Under the pieces are notes generated by a model, which was not told the DNA's origin, ran no database searches, and saw only the letters and a program-made list of their open reading frames with translations. A program made the translations under genes and the position numbers. From Marinihelvus sp942491555 (lineage in GTDB: Bacteria > Pseudomonadota > Gammaproteobacteria > Xanthomonadales > SZUA-36), in the NCBI GenBank assembly GCA_942491555.1, contig CALOBN010000003.1, positions 620,001 through 684,000 on the forward strand: 64,000 bases of DNA, in the 5' to 3' direction. How positions within the stretch are numbered: position 1 is the first letter of the stretch; each line of letters begins with the position of its first letter. This document shows, piece by piece, positions 53,046-62,452 of this stretch.

Positions 53046-53408
53046 ATGCGCAAGCGCTCCCATGAGCCAGTCTTCTGGGCACTGTTCGGGGCCGGCGGCG
53101 TTTTTTCTGCAATGTTTGCGCCCGCGGTCGTGTTTCTCACCGGGCTGGCCATTCCGCTGGGTCTGCTCAAGCCACAGGCGTTGAACTTCGACCGCATACA
53201 TGGCGCCGTCAGCAGCCTGCCCGGCAGCCTTTTCCTGTTCATCATGATCTCTTTGTTACTGTGGCACGCCATGCATCGAATCAATCACAGCTTGCACGAT
53301 TTCGGCATTGATGCGGGCATGGCAGGTAAGGTAGTCTGCTATGGCTGCGCTTTGGCTGGAACCGTTGTCACGGGCTATTTTCTGGCGACAATCATGCAGC
53401 CAATCTGA
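53046..53408 (+). CDS. frdD: Fumarate reductase membrane anchor subunit D
   Basis: A 120-residue, three-helix anchor with RSHEPVFWALFGAGGVFSAM at its start and LLWHAMHRINHSLHDFGI in the middle, both FrdD signatures. It starts two bases after the frdC stop. With FrdC it forms the quinone site and holds FrdAB to the inner membrane. Confidence 0.92.
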   Translation: MRKRSHEPVFWALFGAGGVFSAMFAPAVVFLTGLAIPLGLLKPQALNFDRIHGAVSSLPGSLFLFIMISLLLWHAMHRINHSLHDFGIDAGMAGKVVCYGCALAGTVVTGYFLATIMQPI

Positions 53409-53510
53409 AGCGGGAATTTTATTAAATTTATAGCCGGGCTGGACGTCAGCCAGGGTGCGTTTCAACTACGATTTTCAAACTTTCATATCAAGCAAAGGAG
53501 ATAAGACCAG

Positions 53511-53744
53511 ATGCAAAAGCAGGATGAGACGACTGGAATGAGCACCGCACGAAGCCGTTCGCTGATACTGGTTGCATTAATCATCGTCGTGACCCTGTTT
53601 TGGGTACTGATGCTGTTATACACCAACCTGCCGACTGCTGTACTGGCCGTTATCGCTGTGGTCAGTATCCTGCTTTTATCAGTGGCAACCGCATGGACTG
53701 CCACCGCATTGCCACGCCGGGGCGCGCAGGACAGCGCGTCCTGA
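53511..53744 (+). CDS. Small two-helix membrane protein
   Basis: A 77-residue protein with a short polar N-terminus and two adjacent transmembrane helices (LILVALIIVVTLFWVLMLLY and VLAVIAVVSILLLSVATAW), ending in a polar tail. A clear AAAGGAG site precedes the ATG. Not recognised. It follows frdD by about 100 bases and converges on ferritin. Confidence 0.65.
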   Translation: MQKQDETTGMSTARSRSLILVALIIVVTLFWVLMLLYTNLPTAVLAVIAVVSILLLSVATAWTATALPRRGAQDSAS

Positions 53745-53770
53745 CGACCACTTCGAATCAGGTCTAAAGA

Positions 53771-54277
53771 TCAGGCGATGGGCGCGGGCGCGGCGCGCGT
53801 GCCCAGCTCGTTGTCGATCATGAGCAGGCCGTAGCCGTCTTCTTTCACCAGCCTGATTTTGGAGATGATCTCGCCCACCGTGGCTTCCTCCTCAACCTGC
53901 TCGTTCACGAACCATTGCAGGAGGTTGTAGGTGGCGTGGTCCTTTTCCTTGAGGGCCTGGTCACTCAGGTTGTTCAGTTTGGAGGTCATGTTCTGCTCGT
54001 GTTTGAGGGACGACTCAAATACCTCCAGGATGCTCCCGAATTCACTCGGCGGCTGCTTGATGGCCTGCAGCACGACCTGGGTACCCTGATCGATCAGGTA
54101 GTTGTAGATGCGCGTGGCGTGCAGACGCTCTTCCTCGTACTGGTGTTTGAACCACATCGCTGCACCATTGAAATCGATGCTGGCGCAGTAGGCTGACATG
54201 GCCAGATAGGTATAGCCTGAGGAAAACTCATCGTTAAGCTGCTGCTGCAGTGCTTGCTGCATTTCATTGGAAATCAT
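53771..54277 (-). CDS. ftnA: Bacterial non-heme ferritin
   Basis: A 168-residue four-helix iron-storage protein. It has the FtnA pattern: Glu in QQLNDEFSSGYTYLAMSAYC, EEERLHATRIYNYL with the ferroxidase Glu-x-x-x-x-His, and LLQWFVNEQVEEEATVGEI. It oxidises and stores Fe(II) in 24-subunit shells. ATG 54277 is favoured because AGGA is seven bases upstream; GTG 54283 is too close to it. It sits 60 bases after an iron-type TonB receptor on the same strand. Confidence 0.93.
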   Translation of the reverse strand: MISNEMQQALQQQLNDEFSSGYTYLAMSAYCASIDFNGAAMWFKHQYEEERLHATRIYNYLIDQGTQVVLQAIKQPPSEFGSILEVFESSLKHEQNMTSKLNNLSDQALKEKDHATYNLLQWFVNEQVEEEATVGEIISKIRLVKEDGYGLLMIDNELGTRAAPAPIA

Positions 54278-54337
54278 GGACACATCCTGGCGGTTTGAAA
54301 GGCCAGCATAATTGATGCGTGCCGATGCTGCGTGAAC

Positions 54338-56446
54338 TTAGCGAATATCCAGGGTGACGCCGGCGTAGAAGGTCCGTTCCAGCGCCGGTTCAATGCCGTC
54401 GTTACGCACCCGGCTGTAATAGTCTTCATCCAGCAGGTTATTGATACCGCCATTGATGCTCCACCGGTCGTTGAAACTGTAGGTGACACTGAAATCGAGC
54501 ACCTCGTAGGCAGGTATTTCCGCAGCGATTTCACCATCACCCGAGCCACGCGGCTGGTTGGAGTCCTGCCAGAACTGATCGCCCACAAAGGTCGCGGTAA
54601 GCGCAGCATTTAACTGCTCATTGTCATAAATAAAACCGGCGCGAACCAGGTAGTCGGGTGCAAAGGCGGGCGTGTTACCAACCAGCGCGGGATTACTACT
54701 TTTGGTGATCTCGGCATCCAGCAGCGAGGCGTTGGCAAACAGGGTGAATGCACGCGATGGATCAGGCAGCAAGTCATATTCCATGGCCAGCTCAATGCCC
54801 TGGTGTCGCGAGTCGCCGCTGTTGATCCGTTCCACGTCGCTAATGTCAACCTGGATCTGCTCGATCTTGTCATCGAAATCGATGCGAAACACACTGATGT
54901 CAATAAACAGATTGTCGGAAGGTTGAGTGCGATAACCGAACTCGAAGTTCAAAGCTCGCGACGCTTCGGGGGCATTGTCGCCCGTCAGTTCCGACCCCGG
55001 ATTAATCAGGTCGTCAAAACGCTGCGGCCGGTACGACTCGGAGAAGTTGGCATAGACTTCTGAGCGCTCGCCGGTCTGGTACATCATGGCCAGCGCAAAC
55101 AGGGTCTCGTTGAACGTTTCATCAAAATCAATGGCATCGCGATCGACGCCGGGGTTCTTCACCAGTTCTTCCAGATCATAGTTGACCCGTTCGAAACGCA
55201 CGGTGGGTATCACGCTGAATTTATCGAAGCGGAACAGGTTCTCGAAAAACAGGGCGTTATAGGTCATGACCCGATCCTGCGAAAAAAGCAGGTCTTCCGG
55301 GTTCTGATCGCTGGAACGAATATCATCACTGACATGACGGGTACGCGGGCTGTCACCGTGATAGCCACTGGTGCCGGCCGTCAGCACATTGTCCTCACCC
55401 CAGGACAGGGCGTAACGCACATCGAAGCCATAGTTTTCGAACTGTTGCTCGTCAATGGCGGTCGTCGCAGGCTCGTCGGCCGGATCGGTGAACTGGGCCG
55501 AGCGACGGCTCAAACGATCCATGGAGGAGTACCAGATGTTGGCGTCCAGCGTGGAGAAGTCGTTGACTTGTTGCTCATAGGTGAAGGTGAGCATGGTCTG
55601 ATCGATTTCCAGCCGGTTAAAAGGCGTTTTCACCTGGTCACGATCGGTCTCAAACTCCAGCGAGGTCAGCCGGCCCGCTTCTCCTGAGTCTGAACCGTAG
55701 ACATCCACATCAAACCACATGCGAATATCATCAAACCCCTCGTAAGAGATACTGAAATAGCCCGAGTCAACCTCGTAGTCTTCATTCTCGCGCGGGCCAT
55801 CGGCCTTGCGGTAGTCATACGATGCGAGGATGCCAAAATCGTTCCGGGACCATCGTATTTCGTTGTAGGTACTGTAAAAACCGTCACTGCCCAGGGTCTG
55901 GTCGGTTAAGAAGCCGTTGTCCGCCGCGGCATCCGCACGACGGGTCACAAAGTTAAGCACCGGCCCGATCTGCGGCCCGTAGAGCAACCCTGCCCCGCCG
56001 CGGACGAACTCGAGCCGCTCCACGCGCTGCGCGGCGGGCAAGTAATAGACTGTCGGATAGCCGAACCAGTCCGCTGCCAGCGGAATGTTGTTCTGGAAAA
56101 AGCCGATAAACTCGGATTCGTGCGGGTTACCCAGCCCCCGGTAGTTGACGTTGTAAATACTGGGAATCTTCTGGTCGGACACGAACAGGCCGGGAATGCG
56201 CGAGAACATCTGGCGCAGGTTCGGCTCGACAAACGTCGGCTGCTCGTCCAGATCGATCAGCGTGGTTTTTTTACCCTCATAGATCTTGCCATCCTGCAAG
56301 GCAGGCAACACGCCTGCAAGTCCAGGATCGGTGGGCGAGCCATAAACCTCGATCACTTCAATGGCCTTGCTGTCTTCCAGAACTTCTGCCGTGGCAAGAG
56401 ACGAAACGGAAAGGGCGGCAATTGCCGCGTAACGTGCGATGTGCAT
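54338..56446 (-). CDS. TonB-dependent iron-complex receptor (FecA-like)
   Basis: A 702-residue outer-membrane receptor. The signal peptide ends at residue 20 (SVSSLATAEV). A TonB-box-like IEVIEVYG, a plug domain (LRQMFSRIPGLFVSDQ, NVNYRGLGNPHESEFIG) and a 22-strand barrel ending in FYAGVTLDIR follow. It resembles ferric dicitrate or siderophore receptors. A Fur-box-like element lies 25-43 bases upstream and ferritin is downstream, which supports iron uptake. The exact ligand is unknown. Confidence 0.88.
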   Translation of the reverse strand: MHIARYAAIAALSVSSLATAEVLEDSKAIEVIEVYGSPTDPGLAGVLPALQDGKIYEGKKTTLIDLDEQPTFVEPNLRQMFSRIPGLFVSDQKIPSIYNVNYRGLGNPHESEFIGFFQNNIPLAADWFGYPTVYYLPAAQRVERLEFVRGGAGLLYGPQIGPVLNFVTRRADAAADNGFLTDQTLGSDGFYSTYNEIRWSRNDFGILASYDYRKADGPRENEDYEVDSGYFSISYEGFDDIRMWFDVDVYGSDSGEAGRLTSLEFETDRDQVKTPFNRLEIDQTMLTFTYEQQVNDFSTLDANIWYSSMDRLSRRSAQFTDPADEPATTAIDEQQFENYGFDVRYALSWGEDNVLTAGTSGYHGDSPRTRHVSDDIRSSDQNPEDLLFSQDRVMTYNALFFENLFRFDKFSVIPTVRFERVNYDLEELVKNPGVDRDAIDFDETFNETLFALAMMYQTGERSEVYANFSESYRPQRFDDLINPGSELTGDNAPEASRALNFEFGYRTQPSDNLFIDISVFRIDFDDKIEQIQVDISDVERINSGDSRHQGIELAMEYDLLPDPSRAFTLFANASLLDAEITKSSNPALVGNTPAFAPDYLVRAGFIYDNEQLNAALTATFVGDQFWQDSNQPRGSGDGEIAAEIPAYEVLDFSVTYSFNDRWSINGGINNLLDEDYYSRVRNDGIEPALERTFYAGVTLDIR

Positions 56447-56470
56447 GGATTTGGCTCACTGGACGATAAC

Positions 56471-56489
56471 ATTAATGGGAATGATTATC
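56471..56489 (-). promoter_or_regulatory. Candidate Fur box before the TonB receptor
   Basis: On the minus strand GATAATCATTCCCATTAAT matches 13 of 19 positions of the Fur consensus (GATAATGATAATCATTATC), with both outer half-sites good. It lies 25 bases upstream of the receptor start, inside the probable promoter. Confidence 0.55.
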
Positions 56490-56530
56490 GTTTGTATTAA
56501 AGCCGGATGCAACAGCCCGGGGGGAACCTT

Positions 56531-56842
56531 TTAAGAGGATCCGGCAAAACGCCCGGAGCCACTTACCGGCAAGGTCCACCAGACAATATCGCGACTCGGC
56601 AGAGCCTGTTTCAGGTTCTCCAGCACAGACTCGACCAGGTCGGCCGCCAGGACCAGCTCAAACTGGATACGCCTGCGGCGCCCTGCCACCTGCTCGGCGA
56701 GGCTCATGGAACCGACCTGCCCGTGGCCACTCGTCGGGTAGCACTGGTACCCTTCGATGCGCTCATTCGCCAGCAGGACATCGACGAACTCCTCCTCCAG
56801 GCCGGGTGGAATATTGATCCGCAACAAAACGCAGTCAGTCAT
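56531..56842 (-). CDS. DUF3240 (PII-like) protein of metal-efflux operons
   Basis: A 103-residue cytoplasmic protein with a CutA/PII-like beta-alpha-beta pattern (CVLLRINIPPGLEEEFVDVLL, then RRRIQFELVLAADLVESVLENL). DUF3240 members commonly sit at the end of Czc/Cus operons. Its start overlaps the RND stop by one base, so it is the fourth gene of this unit. A metal-sensing role is assumed, not shown. Confidence 0.78.
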   Translation of the reverse strand: MTDCVLLRINIPPGLEEEFVDVLLANERIEGYQCYPTSGHGQVGSMSLAEQVAGRRRRIQFELVLAADLVESVLENLKQALPSRDIVWWTLPVSGSGRFAGSS

Positions 56843-59800
56843 TAGGCTTCATTCCTGATAAAACGACGGTACAAAACGGGCAGCACGAACAGGGTCAATG
56901 CGGTACTCGTGACCAGGCCACCGATAACCACCACTGCCAGGGGTTTCTGGATTTCCGAACCGGGCCCGCTGACGAACAACAGGGGCACCAGGCCAAGTGC
57001 AGCAATGGAGGCGGTCATCAGCACTGGTCGTAAGCGGCGTTGCGCACCTTGCCGCACGACCTCCTCAATCGCCAGCCCCCGGTCGCGCAATTGATTAAAG
57101 TAACTGACCAGCACCACGCCATTGAGCACCGCGATGCCCATCAGGGCGATAAAACCTACCGATGCCGGCACAGACAGATATTGGCCTGACACAGCCAGCG
57201 CCAGCACGCCGCCAATAAGGGCCAATGGCACATTCGCCAGTACCAGCGCCGCCTGGGATACAGACTGAAAGGTGGAGAACAGCAGTAAAAATATCAGCAG
57301 CACGGCCACCGGCACGACCAGCATCAACCGTGTCGCCGCCCTTTGCTGATTTTCAAACTCGCCGCCCCAGGCCAGGGTTACCCCCGGGGGCAAGTTCACC
57401 GACTCCCCGATCCGTTGCTGCGCTTCCTCCACGTAGCCCACCAGGTCCCGGTCACGGACATTTGCGACCACGACCACGAAACGGCGTCCTTGTTCACGCT
57501 TCACGGACACCGGGCCTTCGACACGCGCCACATCCACCAGGCTCGTTAGCGGAATGTGTCCACCATCCGGCAGGCTGATCAAGGCGGCAGAGAAGATCTG
57601 CAGGGGATCGCCCCCGGTCTGGGGAAAGCGCAGCATAACGGGCACCCGCGCCGTGCCCTCAATGACCTCGCCCACCGGCAGCCCTTCTACCTGGACGCGA
57701 AGATGGTCAAGCAGTTGCTGCATATCGAAACCGTAGCGGCCCATCATTTCCCGGCGTGGCCGCAGGACCACGTACTGCATGCCCTCATTCACGCCCACCA
57801 GGACATCGGCACTCCCTTCCATATCCTCGAGCACCGCGCCCACTTCCTGTGCCAGCGTGTTGAGCTGCTGCAGATCCTGCCCAAAAATCTTTACCGCCAG
57901 GTCACCACGGGAACCGGTGAGCATTTCAGATACCCGCATGTCGATGGGTTGTGTGAAGCCGTAGTTAATCCCTTTGAAGTGCTCCATAACTTCGCGGATG
58001 GAATCCTCCAGTGCCGCCTTGCCACCAGGGCGCCATTCATCTGCCGGGCGAAGTTCGAGAAAGATATCCGTCTCGTTCAGGCCCATCGGATCCATGCCCA
58101 GCTCGTCCGAACCGGTGCGCGCGACAATGCGCTCGATCTCGGGAATCTCCGCCAGCAAGGCCCGCTCAACAGCCATATCCAGCTCCAGCGAGGTTTCCAG
58201 GTTGATGGAGGGCAGCTTCTCCAACTGCACAATCAGGTCACCCTCGTCCATGGTCGGCATAAAAGTCTTGCCGATAAAAGGAAACGCGATAAGCGCCAGC
58301 AACAACAGTATTCCCGCAGCCGAATAAACCAGCCACTCCCGGTCCAGAGCCCGTTCCAGCAACGGCTGGTACATACTTCCCAGCCGCCGTGGCAGCCACG
58401 GTTCCTGATGCGCGGTGGAAGAGAGCAGGAACGAGGCCAACACCGGGATGACGGTCAGGGACAGCACCAGGGAGCCGGCGAGCGCAAAAACGATGGTCAG
58501 CGCGACCGGGCGAAACAGTTTGCCTTCCAGTCCCTGCAAGGACAGCAAGGGCAGGAACACAATGATAATAATAAGAATCCCGGAGGTGACCGGCGCCGAC
58601 ACATCCTTTACGGCGCGATAGATGATATGCAGACGCGGCAGTCGGCCATGGTCATCACGTTGTAGCCGCGTCACAATATTTTCCACCACCACGACCGCCG
58701 CATCCACGAGCAGGCCAATGGCAATGGCAAGCCCGCCGAGGCTCATCAGGTTCGCCGACAGGCCCGCAAACTGCATCGCAATGAAGGTGATCAGGGCTGA
58801 CAAAGGCAGAATCAGGGCAACGGTGAGTGCCGAGCGAAGGTTGCCCAGAAAGAGTCCCAACAGGATGAGCACCAGGATCACCGCCTCGACCAGGGCGCGC
58901 GAGACGGTTGCAACCGCGCGACCAACCAGGTCGCTACGGTCATAAAACGGGCTAAGGGTCACATGCGGCGGCAAGGCCGACTGGACTTCTTCCAGCTTCT
59001 GACGCACGCCGTCAATGACATCGCGGGCGTTTGCATCGCGCAAACTGACCACCAGGCCCTGCACCACCTCTGACTCCCCGTTGCCGGTAACCGCGCCGTA
59101 GCGTTCCAGGCTGCTCAGGGACACATCGGCCACCATGCCGATGGTGATGACACTGCCATTGGCCTCGCGCACGGGCGTGTCGCGGATGGCATCGATACTG
59201 TCGAAAGCGCCTTCAGCACGCACCAGCAACGACTCCTCGCCACGGGACAGGCGGCCAGCACCATCGTTACGATTGTTCTCCCGGATGGCACTCTCCAGTT
59301 CCTCGGTACTTACCCCCAGCGCCACCAGCGCATCAGACCGCGGTGTAACCTGGTAGGTCTTCACCTTGCCGCCCAGGGCATTGACGTCAGCCACGCCCGG
59401 CACGGTGCGCAGGGCCGGCCGGATGACCCAGTCAAGCAGGTAGCGTTTTTCGACCAGGGATAACCCGGGGCTGTCCACCGTGAACATGAACAGTTCGCTG
59501 AGCGGCGTACTCATCGGCGCAAGCCCCCCGCTCACGGTCTCCGGCAGCGCATCGCGTGCCGATGCCAGGCGCTCGGCCACCTGCTGACGGGCCCAGTAGA
59601 TGTCCGTACCATCCTCAAAATCGATGGTGATGTCCGTCAGCGCGTATTTTGCGATGGAGCGCAGCATGGTCTGCCGGGGCACGCCAAGCAGCTCGACCTC
59701 GATCATGCGTGTAATCCGTGTTTCCACTTCCTCCGGCGTCATCCCTGGCGCCTTCATGATGATCTTTACCTGGGTCGGCGAGATATCCGGGAAGGCGTCG

Positions 59801-59907
59801 ATGGGTATGGTGCTAATCGCCCACCATCCTGCGGGCACCAGCAGGCCGGCCAGTACTAACATGAGCAGCCGTTGCGTGAGTGAGAATCGAACCAGGGCGG
59901 CGAGCAT
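56842..59907 (-). CDS. Heavy-metal efflux RND transporter permease (CzcA/CusA family)
   Basis: A 1021-residue inner-membrane pump with 12 helices and two large periplasmic loops. MLAALVRFSLTQRLLMLVLA starts it; PIDAFPDISPTQVKI near 36 and FMPTMDEGDLIVQLEKLP near 550 are family blocks. The fourth helix reads GLAIAIGLLVDAAVVVVEN. It keeps the Asp and Glu but lacks the extra upstream Asp of CzcA-type divalent pumps, as in CusA. The key methionine pattern of CusA is not obvious, so the metal is left open. It acts with the adaptor and TolC proteins encoded upstream. Confidence 0.92.
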   Translation of the reverse strand: MLAALVRFSLTQRLLMLVLAGLLVPAGWWAISTIPIDAFPDISPTQVKIIMKAPGMTPEEVETRITRMIEVELLGVPRQTMLRSIAKYALTDITIDFEDGTDIYWARQQVAERLASARDALPETVSGGLAPMSTPLSELFMFTVDSPGLSLVEKRYLLDWVIRPALRTVPGVADVNALGGKVKTYQVTPRSDALVALGVSTEELESAIRENNRNDGAGRLSRGEESLLVRAEGAFDSIDAIRDTPVREANGSVITIGMVADVSLSSLERYGAVTGNGESEVVQGLVVSLRDANARDVIDGVRQKLEEVQSALPPHVTLSPFYDRSDLVGRAVATVSRALVEAVILVLILLGLFLGNLRSALTVALILPLSALITFIAMQFAGLSANLMSLGGLAIAIGLLVDAAVVVVENIVTRLQRDDHGRLPRLHIIYRAVKDVSAPVTSGILIIIIVFLPLLSLQGLEGKLFRPVALTIVFALAGSLVLSLTVIPVLASFLLSSTAHQEPWLPRRLGSMYQPLLERALDREWLVYSAAGILLLLALIAFPFIGKTFMPTMDEGDLIVQLEKLPSINLETSLELDMAVERALLAEIPEIERIVARTGSDELGMDPMGLNETDIFLELRPADEWRPGGKAALEDSIREVMEHFKGINYGFTQPIDMRVSEMLTGSRGDLAVKIFGQDLQQLNTLAQEVGAVLEDMEGSADVLVGVNEGMQYVVLRPRREMMGRYGFDMQQLLDHLRVQVEGLPVGEVIEGTARVPVMLRFPQTGGDPLQIFSAALISLPDGGHIPLTSLVDVARVEGPVSVKREQGRRFVVVVANVRDRDLVGYVEEAQQRIGESVNLPPGVTLAWGGEFENQQRAATRLMLVVPVAVLLIFLLLFSTFQSVSQAALVLANVPLALIGGVLALAVSGQYLSVPASVGFIALMGIAVLNGVVLVSYFNQLRDRGLAIEEVVRQGAQRRLRPVLMTASIAALGLVPLLFVSGPGSEIQKPLAVVVIGGLVTSTALTLFVLPVLYRRFIRNEA

Positions 59908-59912
59908 GGTCT

Positions 59913-60998
59913 TCAGTCACCCCCGCCCATGCCAAGGCTCAAGCCTTTTAGCGCCGCAGTACCCTGTACCGCGATACGCTCACCCTCATCGAGGCCGCTG
60001 TGCACAATCCACACACCGGTAGCGGTACTTCGCGCCTGGATAACACGCTCTTCAAATCCGCCTGTGACTGCCACGTAAACAATGTCCGCCTCATTGAGGC
60101 GCACCACTGCCGCCGGCGGAACCACCAGGGTGTCGCCTTTCTCAAGTACAGCCCAGGCCGACAGCTCACCAGGCCTGAGTTCTGACGCATTGTCAGGAAC
60201 CGCGCGAACACTGACAGTTTGCGAGTTTGGATCCACCACGGAAGACAGGAACTCAATGACCGCGCCGGCCTGTCCATCAACGGCGCGCAAACGCAAACCG
60301 GGTGCCAGGGATGCCGCGGCGGCCGGCGAAAGCAGGGCCTCCAGAATCAGTTTCTGCGGGTCGCCAAGCCGCATCAGTGTCTCGCTCTCGTCCACTCTTG
60401 AGCCCGGATTGACATCCCGGTCCAGCACGAGCCCCTGCGCCGGCGCGCGCACCAGCAGGTCAGGTGAAATCGATTGTGTACCAGCAAGGGATTCGAGCTC
60501 ATCAGCGTCCAGCCCGGCCGCCAGCAACTGGCCTTCAAGACCTGACAGCCCGGCACGTGCTGAGGCATGAGCATAGCGGGTGTCCTGCCAGCGCCTTTCA
60601 GAAATGGAGCCGGCATCCCGCAGAAGCTGATCTCTTGCCAGGGCGGTCCTGGCCACATCAAATTCGGCCAGGGCCTCGAGAAATTCCTGCTGCAATGTGA
60701 CAAGTTCGGTACTGCGCAGAACGGCCAGCGGCTGACCGGCTTCAACGCGGTCGCCCTCGCGAACATTGACCTGCGTGAGCAAGCCGGGCAATGCGCTCCG
60801 AATCACCCACAGCGCATCGGGAGAAAAAGACACGCGCATATTGAGAATTTGCGCGGGCGCATCCTGCACGCGCTCAATGACCTCGGTTCTGATGCCGAGC
60901 ATTTGCTGGTCCTGCTCACTGACTTCGAGCGTTGCAGCGCCGGAATCGAACATGACGAACGCCAGCGCGCATGCGCCGCAGACCCTGAAGAATTTCAT
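59913..60998 (-). CDS. Efflux RND periplasmic adaptor (CzcB/CusB type)
   Basis: A 361-residue membrane-fusion protein. Signal peptide: residues 1-21 (ACALAFVMFDSGAA). The lipoyl halves are IRSALPGLLTQVNVREGDRVEAG and VRAPAQGLVLDRDVNPGSRV, flanking a helical hairpin (ARTALARDQLLRDAGSIS). Beta-barrel and membrane-proximal domains follow. No His-rich metal-binding N-terminus is present. The start overlaps the TolC stop by four bases and the pump starts six bases after its end. Confidence 0.9.
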   Translation of the reverse strand: MKFFRVCGACALAFVMFDSGAATLEVSEQDQQMLGIRTEVIERVQDAPAQILNMRVSFSPDALWVIRSALPGLLTQVNVREGDRVEAGQPLAVLRSTELVTLQQEFLEALAEFDVARTALARDQLLRDAGSISERRWQDTRYAHASARAGLSGLEGQLLAAGLDADELESLAGTQSISPDLLVRAPAQGLVLDRDVNPGSRVDESETLMRLGDPQKLILEALLSPAAAASLAPGLRLRAVDGQAGAVIEFLSSVVDPNSQTVSVRAVPDNASELRPGELSAWAVLEKGDTLVVPPAAVVRLNEADIVYVAVTGGFEERVIQARSTATGVWIVHSGLDEGERIAVQGTAALKGLSLGMGGGD

Positions 60999-62278
60999 AA
61001 GCTCTCCCCTGCCGCCTGGTTGTAGGCAGCGATGGCTGCGCCATGTTGCAGCAGTAGCCGCTCATGTAAGCGCATGACTTCACGATAGGATTGTTGTCTG
61101 CGCAGCCACTCCTGCACGGAAATTTCACCAAGCTCAAGGGACAAAAGATCGAGTTCCTCACGTTTGCTGGTGGCTTCCATGAGGATGCGCGAGTTGTCCA
61201 GCTGCCGCTCAATGGTATGCAGCGTGTGTTCGGCTTCGTGAAGCCCCAACTCGAGTTCACGACGCAGGGACAAATAGTCAGCCTGTGCACGGGCCATGAC
61301 CTCGTTCATTGCCGCCAGTTCGGGACCACGCGACGGGCTCTTGCCCAGGGGCAGCGCCAGCCCAACGCCGAGTGCATCAATGCGCGGGCTGGGCTGATCC
61401 GGACGGGTGCCGCGCCAGTAAAACTGGACTGCGGGTCTGAACGGGTTCGATTCCTCACTGGTGGCCAGGTCTGCCGAGGCTTGTGCAAAGCGATCCTGGG
61501 CAAACCTTAATGCAGGGTGCTCATCAGAGACCCCGGTAACGCTTGAGAGAACCTCCCGCGCATCACGCGGCAGTGCCTGGACGGATGTCAGGGCAAGGTA
61601 GGCGCGCAAGGCGTCCTGGTAGTAAGCCTCCAGGTTCAACAATTCCCCCCGCCAGGTAGCCAGTTCCTGGTTGACTGCAAGGCGATCACCAAGCGCAATG
61701 TCACCGGCCTCCTCAAATATGATGGCCTGTTCCAGCACCTGTTCCAACCGGGTTTCCTGCTGGGCGGCCAATTCCAGATCCCGCTGCGTCAGCAGCACAT
61801 CCCACAGTGCACGCCGGACCTCCCCGCTGACGCGCCAGGCAAAGGCATTGGCCGCAGACTCGGAGGTATCCAGGGTGGCTGCGGCGAGCAGGTTCTGGGT
61901 TCGTTTCTCCCCCGGGAGCCACAGTGGTACGTTCAGACTCACTTCGTCCTCATAGAAACCCGTGTCATCCAGAGGCTGATCGGTGATGTGAAAGCCCGCC
62001 AGCTGGGTTCGCTCCGGAAACCAGTGATCGGCATAGGCCTGCTCGGCGCGTGCGCGGTCTCCGTGCGCGGCGACGAGGCCAAACTCCGGATGATGCCGCC
62101 GCGCCTCAGCGGCGAGTTCATCCAGTGTCAGTTGGTCATTGACCGCCAGGATCAGGTTTTCGTAATCATCAGGTGCGGCGCAAGCCAGCCAGGGCAAGCC
62201 CATGAGTGATCCGCACATCAGCACCATCAAAGCAGAGGTCGGCAACCGGCCGGGACGGCTAGTAATCGGGAATTTCAT
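60995..62278 (-). CDS. TolC-family outer-membrane efflux protein (CzcC/CusC type)
   Basis: A 427-residue outer-membrane channel. The signal peptide (SALMVLMCGSLMGLPWLACA) starts a few residues after ATG 62278, which has an AAGGAA site; the frame to 62335 is an extension. OEP repeats appear as LTLDELAAEARRHHPEFGLV and ALRFAQDRFAQASADLATSEE with long coiled helices. It is the first gene of the four-gene metal efflux operon. A Cys sits at position 33 (WLACAAP), so a lipoprotein form is possible. Confidence 0.88.
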   Translation of the reverse strand: MKFPITSRPGRLPTSALMVLMCGSLMGLPWLACAAPDDYENLILAVNDQLTLDELAAEARRHHPEFGLVAAHGDRARAEQAYADHWFPERTQLAGFHITDQPLDDTGFYEDEVSLNVPLWLPGEKRTQNLLAAATLDTSESAANAFAWRVSGEVRRALWDVLLTQRDLELAAQQETRLEQVLEQAIIFEEAGDIALGDRLAVNQELATWRGELLNLEAYYQDALRAYLALTSVQALPRDAREVLSSVTGVSDEHPALRFAQDRFAQASADLATSEESNPFRPAVQFYWRGTRPDQPSPRIDALGVGLALPLGKSPSRGPELAAMNEVMARAQADYLSLRRELELGLHEAEHTLHTIERQLDNSRILMEATSKREELDLLSLELGEISVQEWLRRQQSYREVMRLHERLLLQHGAAIAAYNQAAGESL

Positions 62279-62452
62279 AATTTCCTTTTGGTCAGCGAAA
62301 AAGATCTGCAACACAAGCCCATGAGCATCGGTCATCTACTAGCGAAAGGGAATCGGACAAATGTCCCTGATCGTGCCCCCTGCCCTGTCGTGGTACATTC
62401 GTCCCACCGTTCGCCTCATGCCGCCCGCAACGTTCTGTCGGATTCATATCTC
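62279..62452. promoter_or_regulatory. Divergent control region of the efflux operon and its regulator
   Basis: About 174 bases between the TolC start and the GTG of the LuxR-type gene. It should carry both promoters. I see no clear palindromic operator. Confidence 0.4.

Noticed and set aside
57556..58665. 369-codon plus-strand open frame
   Set aside because: Lies inside the RND pump gene on the other strand; Gln/His/Arg-rich low-complexity product with no domain.
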